The notes below the pieces were generated by a model that did no database searches, had not been told where the DNA came from, and saw only the letters and a list, made by a program, of their open reading frames with translations. 64,000 nucleotides of DNA from CAVQCA01 sp963763115 (GTDB taxonomy: Bacteria > Pseudomonadota > Gammaproteobacteria > UBA9214): NCBI GenBank assembly GCA_963763115.1, contig CAVXNM010000052.1:28960-92959 (forward strand). The letters are read 5' to 3'. Each line of letters starts with the position of its first letter. The first letter of the stretch is position 1. Position numbers and translations under genes: made by a program. Positions 27,706-36,952 of the stretch are shown piece after piece.

Positions 27706-29101
27706 CGCGCCGGTTCCTGCATGGCGCCGCGCATATAGCAGTGTTCCTCGGTGACCTCGTCGTAGCGCCCGAGCAGGAAGCTCTCGCAATCCTCCAGGGA
27801 CTGTTCGAGCGTCACCGAGGCGCCGGGGATGCCGGTATGCGATGCCGTCACCCAGAACGGCTGGGTGAGATAGCGCTGCAGCTTGCGCGCGCGCATGACG
27901 ATGTTGCGGTCCCGGGTCGAGAGTTCCTCGATGCCCAGCATGGCGATGATGTCCTCGAGTTCCTGATAGCGCGCCAGGTGGGCGCGTACACCTTCCGCGA
28001 TGGTGTAGTGGCGTTCCCCGAGGGTGTGGCGGTCCATCAGCCTACTGCCGGACTGCAGCGGGTCCACGGCAGGATAGATCCCCTTGCCGGCCTGGGTGCG
28101 CGACAGGATGACGGTGGTGTCGAGATGGCTGAGGATGGCGCTGACCGCCGGATCGGTCATGTCATCGGCAGGCACGTAGACCGCCTGCACCGAGGTGATG
28201 GCCCCCTGGCGCGTCGAGGCGATGCGCTCCTGCAGCTCGGCGACCTCGGTGGTCAGCGTCGGCTGGTAGCCGACGGTGGCCGGCATGCGTCCCAGCAGGC
28301 TGGAAATCTCGCTGCCCGCCTGCACGAAACGGAAGATGTTGTCCATGACGAACAGTACTTCCTTGCCGAGCGTGTCGCGCAGGTACTCGGCGTAGGTCAG
28401 GGCGGTCAGGCCGACGCGGAAGCGCACCCCGGGCGACTCGTCCATCTGCCCGAACACCATCAGCGTCTGCGGCATGACGCCGGTCTTGCGCATTTCCTGC
28501 CAGAGCTCGTGGCCCTCGCGGATGCGCTCGCCCACCCCGGCGAACACCGATACCCCCGCGTGCAGGGTCGCGATGGCGTGCATGAACTCCATGATCAGCA
28601 CCGTCTTGCCCACCCCGGCGCCCCCGAACAGTCCGGTCTTCCCGCCCTTAACGAACGGGCAGAGCAGGTCGATCACCTTGATGCCGGTTTCGCAGCACCT
28701 CCGCCGGCGCCGATCGCCTCCTGCAGGGGCGGCGGGTTTGCGTGCACATTGCGGAAGGACTCGCCGGGCAGGGGCGCGCCGTCATCGAGCGGCTGGCCGA
28801 AGATATCCAGCACCCTGCCCAGGCAGGCTTCCGATACCGGGACGTGCAGCGGCGAGCCGGTGTCGTAGACCGCCATGCCGCGGCGCAGCCCGGCGGTGCG
28901 GTGCAGGGTGATCGCCCGCAGATGGTGTTCATCGAGGTGCTGGTGGACCTCGAACAGATAGGTCTCGGCGTTGCGCCTGGCGATCAGCGCCTGGCGCAGG
29001 GGAGGGAGATGTCTGCAGGTGATCACCGCGACGGGGCCGTGTACCTCGTCGATGACGCCGATGGGAGCCTGATCAAGATCGTGCGGTAATGTGTTGTTCA
29101 C
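27702..29101 (-). pseudogene. atpD: N-type ATP synthase beta subunit, split by two single-base insertions
   Basis: About 465 residues if repaired. The N-terminal barrel and first part of the nucleotide-binding domain run from GTG 29101 to about 28702. Two extra bases (near 28702 and 28692, on the coding strand a G and a C) then shift the frame within the normal EVLETGIKVID stretch. The rest is intact from IDLLCPF on, with P-loop GGAGVGKT, GERIREGHELW and the C-terminal helices. Without beta the enzyme cannot make or split ATP, so the operon is inactive if the sequence is right. Confidence 0.85.
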
Positions 29102-29387
29102 GCGGGCCTGTCGCTGGCTGTGAACCTGTCAGTTCAGCTCTGCACCACGATAACATACCCGTGAGAGTACCGGCATGGTGCCGACCCCTGTCGTTCATGG
29201 TAGTCTGCAGCTTCGGACAAGGCGCATCCACGTGCGTTCCGGCCGAACTCGTCCTCCGCTGCATTGCTATTTCCGTGCTGCTTGTTAATATCCACGGCCA
29301 AACTGGGGATACCGGGCAGGGTATTCATCTGATACTTTTTCTTACGCAAATTGAGACAGCCTGTGAGATCGGCCGGGCACATTCGCT
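29102..29387. other. divergent intergenic region between atpD and the pqi operon
   Basis: About 286 bases separate the two divergent operons and must hold both promoters. Short open frames on both strands have no recognisable product. No convincing dyad was found. Confidence 0.45.
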
Positions 29388-29996
29388 ATGACGCCAGAGC
29401 ACCTGATTGCCTGCCATGAGTGCGACCTGCTGCAGCACATCCCGCGCCAGCGGCAGGGCGGGAAGGCCTACTGCCGGCGTTGTAACGCCGTTCTACATCG
29501 CAGCGTCCGCGACAGTCTCGACCGCACCCTCGCACTGACGTTTGCCGGGCTCGTCCTGTTCATCGTCGCCAATTCCTTCCCTTTCCTGTCCTTCAAGATG
29601 CAGGGGCAGGTTACCCAGACCACGCTCGCCACCGGCGTCATCGATCTGTACCAGCAGGGCATGTGGGAAATCGCGCTGCTGGTGCTGCTGACCAGTATGC
29701 TGGTGCCGCTGCTGCAACTGCTGTTGCTCATCTATGTCCTGCTGCCGATCAAGTTCAGCCGCACGCCGTGGAAGCTGGCGCAGGTATTCCGGTTCCAGCA
29801 AAGTCTGGGACCCTGGGGCATGATGGAGGTGTTCATGCTCGGTATCCTGGTCGCCGTGGTGAAGCTAGTGGAGATGGCGCAAATCGTACCCGGCCTGGCG
29901 CTGTGGTCGTTTGCCCTGCTTATTTTCGTGCTGGCCGGGGCCGCCGCCGCCCTGGACCCCGAAATCGTCTGGGAACGCGTGGGGCGCAAGCGATGA
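29388..29996 (+). CDS. pqiA: PqiA-like membrane protein, first half-length copy
   Basis: 202 residues. An N-terminal zinc-ribbon-like pair (CHECD and CRRC) precedes four membrane helices, the unit that is present twice in Escherichia coli PqiA. It belongs with PqiB and PqiC in lipid traffic across the envelope. The second half-copy follows with a four-base ATGA overlap, so PqiA is encoded here as two separate proteins. Confidence 0.85.
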   Translation: MTPEHLIACHECDLLQHIPRQRQGGKAYCRRCNAVLHRSVRDSLDRTLALTFAGLVLFIVANSFPFLSFKMQGQVTQTTLATGVIDLYQQGMWEIALLVLLTSMLVPLLQLLLLIYVLLPIKFSRTPWKLAQVFRFQQSLGPWGMMEVFMLGILVAVVKLVEMAQIVPGLALWSFALLIFVLAGAAAALDPEIVWERVGRKR

Positions 29997-30646
29997 GCAC
30001 CGGTGAGACGAGCGCCATCGCCGCCGGGCTGATGGGATGCCACAGCTGCAATCTGGTGAGCCGCGTTCCCGCGTCGCACGGGGATCACGCTGCGACGGTT
30101 TGTCCGCGCTGCGGGGCCGCGCTGCATGCGCGCAAGCCCGACAGCCTCGCGCGCACCTGGGCGCTGGTGATCGCGGCAGTTATCTGTTACCTGCCGGCGA
30201 ATATGCTGCCCATCATGAAGGTAACCTCGCTCGGAAATGCCCAGGCCGATACCATCCTGAGCGGCGTGATCTACCTGCTGGTACACGGTATGTGGCCGCT
30301 GGCGCTGGTGGTGTTCATCGCCAGCGTGTTCGTGCCGCTCGCCAAGCTGATCATCCTGGTGTATCTGCTGATTTCGGTGCAGCGCCGCTCGCAATGGCGC
30401 CCCGTCGATCGTACCCGCCTTTATCGCCTCACCGAAGCGGTGGGTCGCTGGTCCATGGTCGATATCTATGTGGTCACTATCATGGTGGCGTTGGTGAAAC
30501 TGGGTAACCTGGCGACCATCGAGGCACAGGCCGGTGCGATATTCTTCGGCGCGGTGGTGGTGATCACCATCTTTGCCGCCATGAGCTTCGATCCCCGGCT
30601 CATCTGGGATAACCTGGAGTCAACCCATGACAAACCCGCAGTCTGA
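29993..30646 (+). CDS. PqiA-like membrane protein, second half-length copy
   Basis: 217 residues from ATG 29993. It again has a zinc-ribbon-like pair (CHSCN and CPRCGA) and about four membrane helices (for example ALVIAAVICYLPANMLPIM). It resembles the C-terminal half of PqiA. The start overlaps the first copy and the end overlaps pqiB by 20 bases, so all are translationally linked. The two proteins probably act as a heteromer. Confidence 0.85.
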   Translation: MSTGETSAIAAGLMGCHSCNLVSRVPASHGDHAATVCPRCGAALHARKPDSLARTWALVIAAVICYLPANMLPIMKVTSLGNAQADTILSGVIYLLVHGMWPLALVVFIASVFVPLAKLIILVYLLISVQRRSQWRPVDRTRLYRLTEAVGRWSMVDIYVVTIMVALVKLGNLATIEAQAGAIFFGAVVVITIFAAMSFDPRLIWDNLESTHDKPAV

Positions 30647-32198
30647 GCCGCAAACCGCGGAGGCCATACCCGAGGCAGTCGTCAAGACGCGCAGCGGCGT
30701 TTCCATCGTCTGGCTGATCCCGCTGATCGCGGCGCTGATCGGCGGCTGGCTGGCCTGGAAGGCCTTCTCGGAGCAGGGACCGACCATCACCATCAGCTTC
30801 AAGAGCGCCGAGGGTCTGGAGGCCGGCAAGACCAAGATCAGGTACAAGGACGTCGAAATCGGCCAGGTCGAGAACATCGAACTCAGCGAAGACCTCACGC
30901 ACGTGCTCGTCACCGCGAAACTGGTCAAGGGCGCCGGAGGCTACCTGACCGACAAGACCCGTTTCTGGGTGGTGCGCGCCAGCGTCAGGGCCGGGCAGGT
31001 AAGCGGTCTAGGAACCCTGCTCTCGGGCGCCTATATCGGAATCGATCCGGTGACCGAAGGCAAATCCACCCGGCAATTCGAAGGACTGGAGATTCCCCCC
31101 GTGGTCACCACCGGTCAACCGGGCCATTATTTCATCCTGCGCGCCAGCCGGCGGGGCTCCCTGGATGTCGGCGCGCCGGTGTACTACCGCGAAATCCAGG
31201 TGGGCGAGGTCGTCGCCTACAACGTTGGCGAAGATGCCGAGAGCATCGACTTCAAGGTCTTCGTGCATGCCCCTTATGACCAGAAGGTGCGCGAAAATAC
31301 CCAGTTCTGGAACGCCAGCGGCTTGGATGTTTCGGTGACGGCGCAGGGGATCAAGGTCGATACCGAATCCCTGGTCAGCATCCTCATCGGCGGCATCGCG
31401 TTCGGTGCCCCCGAAAATGAAACTTCGGGCGCTATGGCGCAAGAAGACCAGGTCTTCCATTTGTATGACAATCGCGAGGCCGCCAAACAAAAAAAATATG
31501 CCGAGAAACGCCGCTTCCTGCTTTACTTCGACGGATCGGTGCGGGGGCTTTCACCGGGGGCATCGGTGGAATTCCGCGGTATCCAGATCGGGGAAGTGGT
31601 CGATGTGAAACTCCAGCTCAACGTAATGTCCCAGGAATTCCAGATACCCGTTCTGATCGACCTCGAGCCGGAACGGGTTGCGCCCACCGGGCAGATCCCG
31701 CCGGAATGGGCGAAGCTCAGCAAGGTGGAACGCCAGAACCGGTTTTTCGACCAGCTGGTGGCGCAGGGCATGAGAGCACAGCTGAAAACAGGCAATCTCC
31801 TTACCGGCAAGCTCATTGTCGAGATGGGCATCTATGACAAGGTCAAGACGGCCGCGATCGACTACAGTGGAGAGTACCCGGTGCTGCCGACAGTGCCGAC
31901 CTCGCTCGAGGAGTTGACGAACAGGGTCGCCGCGATACTCGACAAGCTGGAGCAGTTTCCGATCGACAGGATCGGCAGCAACATGGACAAGACGCTGGAA
32001 GGCCTGCAGCTGACCGTCACCCAGACGCAGAAGACCCTGCTCGCGCTGGGAAAGACCCTCAGCACCGATTCACCACTGCAGCAGGAAATGCAAAAGACCC
32101 TGGAGGAATTATCGGGCGCGGCCCGTTCGCTGCGCCTGCTGGCGGATTACCTGGAACGCAACCCGGAAGCGATACTGAGAGGAAAACAAGGCCAATGA
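30627..32198 (+). CDS. pqiB: PqiB-like protein with three MCE/MlaD domains
   Basis: 523 residues. One N-terminal membrane helix (SIVWLIPLIAALIGGWLAWK, about residues 27-46) is followed by three MCE domains, recognisable by repeated GLxxGKTKIRYKDVEIGQV-like starts near residues 55, 170 and 290. A long C-terminal helix follows. In Escherichia coli PqiB forms a hexameric tunnel across the periplasm. It sits between the PqiA pair and pqiC with overlapping reading frames. Confidence 0.92.
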   Translation: MTNPQSEPQTAEAIPEAVVKTRSGVSIVWLIPLIAALIGGWLAWKAFSEQGPTITISFKSAEGLEAGKTKIRYKDVEIGQVENIELSEDLTHVLVTAKLVKGAGGYLTDKTRFWVVRASVRAGQVSGLGTLLSGAYIGIDPVTEGKSTRQFEGLEIPPVVTTGQPGHYFILRASRRGSLDVGAPVYYREIQVGEVVAYNVGEDAESIDFKVFVHAPYDQKVRENTQFWNASGLDVSVTAQGIKVDTESLVSILIGGIAFGAPENETSGAMAQEDQVFHLYDNREAAKQKKYAEKRRFLLYFDGSVRGLSPGASVEFRGIQIGEVVDVKLQLNVMSQEFQIPVLIDLEPERVAPTGQIPPEWAKLSKVERQNRFFDQLVAQGMRAQLKTGNLLTGKLIVEMGIYDKVKTAAIDYSGEYPVLPTVPTSLEELTNRVAAILDKLEQFPIDRIGSNMDKTLEGLQLTVTQTQKTLLALGKTLSTDSPLQQEMQKTLEELSGAARSLRLLADYLERNPEAILRGKQGQ

Positions 32199-32827
32199 TT
32201 GCTCCCCACCCAATTCATGCCCGTACACTTGCCGGTCTGCTTTTGATTCTGCTCGTGAGCGGTTGCGCCACGACCTCGCGGCCGGTCGATTTCTACACCC
32301 TCAGTCCGGCCGCCGTATCAGGGGCGCCGGAGTCGCTGCCGGCGAACTGCCGCGATGTCGTCATTGGCATCGGACCGGTGCTGTGGCCGCATTATCTCGA
32401 CCGGCCGCAGATCGTCACCCGACTCAGCCCGAACCGGATCAGCTTCGATGAATTCCACCGCTGGGCCGGACCGCTCGAGGAGGATTTCGAGCGGGTGCTG
32501 ATCGATGACCTGTCAAAGCTGTTGCAGACCGATTATGTGATCAAGTCCCCGGGCAAGCTTTTCTATAAACCCCGTTATCAGGTGCAGATACACATCGATC
32601 AGTTCGATGGCCAACCCGGTGACGCGGTTACCCTGAAGGCCGCCTGGTCGGTCGTCGACCCGAACAGCGGCAAGGAGGCCGCCTTGCGCGAATCGACGCT
32701 GCGCGTGCCCACCACGGGTGAAGGTTACGAAGCCATGGTCGTTGCCGCCAGCGCCGCGGTTGCCGAATTGAGCCACCAGATCGCGACCGAGCTTTCCGGC
32801 CGCTGCACCGTTCCACAAGGAAAGTGA
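32195..32827 (+). CDS. pqiC: PqiC/YmbA-type ABC-transport auxiliary lipoprotein
   Basis: 210 residues. The signal peptide ends in the lipobox LVSGC at about residue 25. The mature part begins with VDFYTLSP, the hallmark of the DUF330 / ABC auxiliary family. It is expected on the outer membrane, where it receives the PqiB tunnel. The ATG at 32195 overlaps the pqiB stop (ATGA). It closes the operon. Confidence 0.88.
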   Translation: MIAPHPIHARTLAGLLLILLVSGCATTSRPVDFYTLSPAAVSGAPESLPANCRDVVIGIGPVLWPHYLDRPQIVTRLSPNRISFDEFHRWAGPLEEDFERVLIDDLSKLLQTDYVIKSPGKLFYKPRYQVQIHIDQFDGQPGDAVTLKAAWSVVDPNSGKEAALRESTLRVPTTGEGYEAMVVAASAAVAELSHQIATELSGRCTVPQGK

Positions 32828-33028
32828 GCATTGGTTGGCGGCCGCGTGTCGATCAATGAGGTCAGCGGCGTATGCGCGACCTCGTTCAGTAAAACGCTGA
32901 GATTGCCTCGTAGCTGCGAGAGGCCCCGTGCCGGGCACGCCCTTTCCTGACACGCTGTGAATACCTTCCTGACAAGTCCTGTCACGGCACCGGCACGCTG
33001 TAGGAAGGGGTCATCGTGCGAGCCTGGG

Positions 33029-33155
33029 GTGCAAACCGAACGCAAGCTTCTGTCCTGCCTGCGCTATATCGAGCTCAATCCGGTGCGCGCGGCGATAGTG
33101 CGCCGGCCCGGGGAATATCATTGGTCGAGTTACGCGGTCAAGCTTGGAGCGACCG
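33029..33155 (+). pseudogene. C-terminal fragment of a REP-associated tyrosine transposase (RAYT/Y1 type)
   Basis: The reading frame gives LLSCLRYIELNPVRAAIV and then YHWSSYAVKLGA, a conserved block of the IS200-like Y1 transposases tied to REP elements. The catalytic N-terminal part is missing, and the fragment stops where the CaxA gene begins. It is a relic. A pair of complementary hexamers (CTTCCT and AGGAAG, about 32965 and 33003) just upstream could be a remnant of a REP-like hairpin. Confidence 0.7.
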
Positions 33156-33158
33156 CTG

Positions 33159-34151
33159 TTAGCTTACGCCTCCGACCCCTTTTTGCCAGAACGCGTTCCA
33201 TGCCAGCAGCGCAGTATAGGCAAGATAACTGGCGAGCAGCGCGGCACCGCCGAGACGATTGATCCGGCCCTGGCCGCGGAACCCGTAACTGATGATGAAC
33301 AGGAAGACGGTCAGCAGGCCCATGACCGGAATGTCGCGGGAGAAAACCTCCGGGGCGACGTCCATGGGGCGTATCGCACCGGCGATCCCCACGACCGCCA
33401 GGGAGTTGAACAGGTTGGAGCCGATCACGTTGCCCACTGCGATGTCGTCCTCGCCCTTGCGGATGGCCGTGACCGAGGAGGTCAATTCGGGCAGCGAGGT
33501 GCCCAGCGCCACGATGGTCAGACCGATGATCAGGTCGCTCACGCCGAGACCCCGGGCGAGTTCCACCGCTCCCCAGAGGAGGATTCGGGAGCTGACGATC
33601 AGCAAGACCAGTCCGAGCGCCACCCAAAACAACGCCCGGGCCAAGGTCATGGCATGCACGGCAAGTGCCTGCTCCATTTCGCCGCCCAGCGCATCGGTGC
33701 GTTGCCGCAGTCCCTGGTAGACGGACCAGGTCATCAATCCGCCAAACACACTCAACAGGATCCAGGCATCGGCGCGGGAGAGTTCACCATCCCGGAGCTG
33801 GAAGCCGGCCAGGGCGGTGACGGCGATGAGCATCGGCAATTCCTTGCGCAGCACCTGGGAATGTACGGCGATGGGCCCGATCAGCGCCGTCACGCCCAGA
33901 ATCAGGGCGATATTGGTGATATTCGAGCCGTAGGCATTGCCGATTGCAACGCCGGGAGTGTTCTGTAGGGCGGCCTGGGCCGAAACCAGCATCTCCGGAG
34001 CCGAGGTTCCGAAACCGACGATCACCATGCCGATCAGCAGCGGCGGCATGCCGAAATGGCGCGCCGTGGCGGCCGAGCCTTCCACGAACCGGCCGGCGCT
34101 CCACACCAGCAGTATCAGGCCGCCGACGATCGCGGCCAGTGCAGTCATCAT
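33159..34151 (-). CDS. calcium/sodium antiporter, CaxA/YrbG type
   Basis: About 330 residues and ten membrane segments. The two alpha repeats of the Ca2+:cation antiporter family are clear: GFGTSAPEMLVSAQAAL with GNAYGSNITN in the first half, and VALGTSLPELTSSVTAIRKG with GNVIGSNLFN in the second. The acidic residues in both are the ion ligands. The start is one of two adjacent ATGs (34151 or 34148). It is encoded alone, convergent with the pqi operon across the RAYT fragment. Confidence 0.92.
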   Translation of the reverse strand: MMTALAAIVGGLILLVWSAGRFVEGSAATARHFGMPPLLIGMVIVGFGTSAPEMLVSAQAALQNTPGVAIGNAYGSNITNIALILGVTALIGPIAVHSQVLRKELPMLIAVTALAGFQLRDGELSRADAWILLSVFGGLMTWSVYQGLRQRTDALGGEMEQALAVHAMTLARALFWVALGLVLLIVSSRILLWGAVELARGLGVSDLIIGLTIVALGTSLPELTSSVTAIRKGEDDIAVGNVIGSNLFNSLAVVGIAGAIRPMDVAPEVFSRDIPVMGLLTVFLFIISYGFRGQGRINRLGGAALLASYLAYTALLAWNAFWQKGVGGVS

Positions 34152-34377
34152 GCAATATCCCCCAGTCATGGGCTGTCAGGCGACCGCCTGAACACCGCGT
34201 CCATGCATCTGAACGACAAGCTTTCTATGCTACCTTTATTCGAGTTGTAATTGTTCGATGATACCGGCGGCATCCAGACCGGGGTCGCCGGTCGCGGACT
34301 TCACAAAACAGGTGCCGCATTCTATGCTTTCGCCCGCATGATCCTTCCCATACCACGACCAATGATCAGGAGGTCAG

Positions 34378-34734
34378 ATGAGCAGGGGACTGAAGCGCTT
34401 GCGGGGTGTCATCGCGATGGCGACCATGTTGTGCGTGCTGCCGCCGCTGGCGGGCGCGGCGATGGTGTCGACCGATCAGGCCATCGGTCAGGGCGTAGTG
34501 GAACAGGAACGTGCCCGGGTTCAGGCTTTTCTCGATCGCGCGGACGCGCGTGAACAGCTGAAGGCCATGGGCGTCGACAGCCTCGCGGCGAAAAACCGGG
34601 TGGCGGGGCTCACCGATCAGGAAGTCCACGCGCTGGCGCAGAAGCTCAAGTCGCTCCCCGCAGGCGGGGAGCTGAACAACAGGCAGGTCATCGCCATCGT
34701 ACTGATCGTGCTCCTCGTGGTGTTGCTGATCTGA
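34378..34734 (+). CDS. PA2779-family protein
   Basis: 118 residues with a signal peptide that ends at about residue 27. A conserved helical segment, AREQLKAMGVDSLAAKNRVAGLTDQEV, and a C-terminal membrane helix (VIAIVLIVLLVVLLI) are the family pattern. A ribosome binding site (AGGAGG, about 34368) supports the start. In many genomes a PA2778-type C39 peptidase follows; it does not here. Function unknown. Confidence 0.85.
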   Translation: MSRGLKRLRGVIAMATMLCVLPPLAGAAMVSTDQAIGQGVVEQERARVQAFLDRADAREQLKAMGVDSLAAKNRVAGLTDQEVHALAQKLKSLPAGGELNNRQVIAIVLIVLLVVLLI

Positions 34735-35309
34735 TTGCCCGTGAAGGCCGGCGAGCTTAGCCGCATGGCGAGAGGATCGGCTGAATGGATCGCTGAACAA
34801 TTCATCTCCGCATTGCCTTGTTCGTCTACAGTGAGCAGGGGACAAACACCCGGTCGAGCTTGGCCGGGTACCACGAGGAACTGATATAAAACGCTGTGCT
34901 GCGTCGGTCGTCACGGGCAATGGTGGTCGTGAGTACGTCTCACAATCCGTGTAACGCGGCTTCCAGGAAGTTCTCACATCATCCATTTCCGGCCTCCATG
35001 GCGATTATCGAAGCAGCACACAACGAAGGCTGCATTTCAGCCCATTCGTCGCCGAGACGCGCGCCGGTATGCGTGATTGACGCTCAGACACCATCCCGGC
35101 AATCCAGGTAGCTGTCACCCGGACGAAATCGGCAGGGTATCGGATGGACTGCGGATCGGTATTGATCGATGCCTGCCGGCCAGGCAGGGAGGATTCGATT
35201 GCAGGGCAGGTAGAACCTGTCAGTACGTTTCGCAATGTACAGGATGTATGGTTGCACACCAGTCATAGACCCGGTGAAAAACAGCAGTTATCCTTCCTGT
35301 ACACCTTAC
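34735..35309. other. 575-base stretch without recognisable gene
   Basis: Short frames on both strands (for example 34896-35111 and 35005-35259) show no domain or plausible start. No tRNA or repeat was seen. The segment may be decayed coding sequence at the left border of the glycan cluster. Confidence 0.5.
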
Positions 35310-35664
35310 ATGACTGACACCAGCAACACGGTTCCACCCCATCCAGCCAACCGCTGCCCAGGCAAGAGCCTGCTTGTGGTAGTGGGCGTGTCGCTGCTGA
35401 CGCTCATCGTTTTTACCGGCATCGCCGAGATCTATCTTCGACTCACCGTCCCGTTTATCACCACCAGCTGGCCTGAACGATTTGACCCGCGATACGGGAC
35501 CGTATTCGTGCCCGGCGAAGTCCTGCAGTGGAACAATGATTACAAATCGGAGACAGTCACCGCACCGGTCAGGCGTCAACCCGGACGGATTGGGCGCGGG
35601 ATGTCCGGGTGGTCACCGAGAAGACTGGTTTTACCCGTTAAATTGTGTCAAATTCATTAAATAA
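35310..35664 (+). pseudogene. N-terminal remnant of an SGNH-hydrolase-like membrane protein
   Basis: From ATG 35310 a membrane segment (about residues 21-41) is followed by a segment with EIYLRL, VPFITTSWPERFDP and TVFVPG. This resembles the start of SGNH/GDSL-type proteins common in polysaccharide clusters. Near 35565 the good frame appears to change to one that reads SGVNPDGLG and then ends within 30 codons. The catalytic part is missing. Identification rests on general resemblance only. Confidence 0.45.
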
Positions 35665-35842
35665 TCAGGAGTCCCAGGACATGACCTGCCTGGCGGCCTG
35701 CGGATTCATACCTGAAAACTGATAAGAATGGAAAAAACTCAACTCTCTCGGGGAATTACCCGTGCCCTGAACCCCGACGGGTGCTACCCGCATCCAGAAG
35801 CAGGCTCCCGCCCGGATTGAGGCCCGAGTCTGCACTGGATGT

Positions 35843-36931
35843 ATGTCTTCTATGGGCAACCCGGTTCGAACTCTGCCGCCACTCACATTCTGTGTGGTCA
35901 ATTACAACGGTGCAAACTATCTGGCGAATACCTTCAGCGCGCTGATGCAGCAGAAGCGGGTAACTGACGAGATCATACTGATCGATGCCTGTTCGACTGA
36001 CCGCAGTATCGAAGTCGCAAAACAACTCTGTCCCGATGCCCGCATTATCCCGCTCGAGGAGAACCTCGGTCCGGGTGTCGCCCGCAATGCCGGCTTGAAA
36101 CTGGCCAGTAATGACCTGGTACTCTTTCTTGACAACGATGTGATGCTTCAGGAGGGATGTGCCGGGAAACTGGCCGGGGCGCTGTATGAGAATAGAAGAG
36201 CCGTTGCGGCGGCCCCGCGGGTCCTGTACGCCGACAACGAGGACACCATCCAGTTTGAAGGCGCAAATTCACACTATCTCGGGCTGATGATACCCAGGAA
36301 TGCGAATCAGAGTTCGGCAGAATGTCCCGCAGAAACCAGCAAGATAAACTCGCTGGTAACAGCGTGTTTCATGCTCGATCTGCGGCGCTGGGGCAAGGAT
36401 GAACCGTTCGACGATGCCTTTTTCTTCAATTACGAGGATCACGACTTCGGGATGCGCTCACGGGTACTGGGTCATGAACTGCTGGCCGTCCCTGGCGCTA
36501 CCGTGCTGCACGGTCAAGGTACGCCGGGCCTTTCCTGGCGTCCCGGGCAGGAGTATTCACGCACTCGTATCTATTGCCTGATTCGCAATCGCTGGCAGGT
36601 GATCCTGAAAAACTACTCCTGCAGGACAATCCTGCTGTTGCTGCCGGTACTGTTCATCTACGAAGTGTTCCAGCTGATAGGTATTGTGAAAAAAGGCTGG
36701 CTAGGAGAATGGCGACGCGCATTTGTCTGGATATTCTCCCATGCGCGCCGGATCCATGAGCGCAGGAAAAGTGTACAGCGCGCGCGTTTCTGTCCGGATC
36801 GCATGATCCTCGAAGACGGTCCACTGCCATTTTCGGAAGATCTGGTGCTGACTGGCGTGGAACGCGCCGCGCGGGGAGTATTGAACAGTATCGTGAAAGG
36901 ATACTGGATTATGGTAAGGCGGTTGATATAA
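35843..36931 (+). CDS. family 2 glycosyltransferase
   Basis: 362 residues. The GT-A fold begins with FCVVNYNGANYL. A nucleotide-binding IDACSTDRS follows, and the metal motif DND lies in LVLFLDNDVML. A loop with FFNYEDHDFGMRSRV contains the catalytic-base region (ED). The C-terminal part has a hydrophobic helix (ILLLLPVLFIYEVF) and a basic tail, so the protein may sit on the membrane. It is the first intact gene of the glycan cluster. Donor and acceptor sugars not predictable. Confidence 0.85.
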   Translation: MSSMGNPVRTLPPLTFCVVNYNGANYLANTFSALMQQKRVTDEIILIDACSTDRSIEVAKQLCPDARIIPLEENLGPGVARNAGLKLASNDLVLFLDNDVMLQEGCAGKLAGALYENRRAVAAAPRVLYADNEDTIQFEGANSHYLGLMIPRNANQSSAECPAETSKINSLVTACFMLDLRRWGKDEPFDDAFFFNYEDHDFGMRSRVLGHELLAVPGATVLHGQGTPGLSWRPGQEYSRTRIYCLIRNRWQVILKNYSCRTILLLLPVLFIYEVFQLIGIVKKGWLGEWRRAFVWIFSHARRIHERRKSVQRARFCPDRMILEDGPLPFSEDLVLTGVERAARGVLNSIVKGYWIMVRRLI

Positions 36932-36952
36932 TCATATGTTTTTTTATGTGGA

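Noticed and set aside
27318..28868. 516-codon plus-strand frame opposite atpD and atpC
   Set aside because: It is antisense to clear F-type ATPase subunits and has no recognisable domain, although it is longer than the broken frames beneath it.
22949..29101. Housekeeping F1Fo ATP synthase operon
   Set aside because: The gene order (beta first, gamma last), the long b subunit and the lack of delta identify the alternative N-ATPase.
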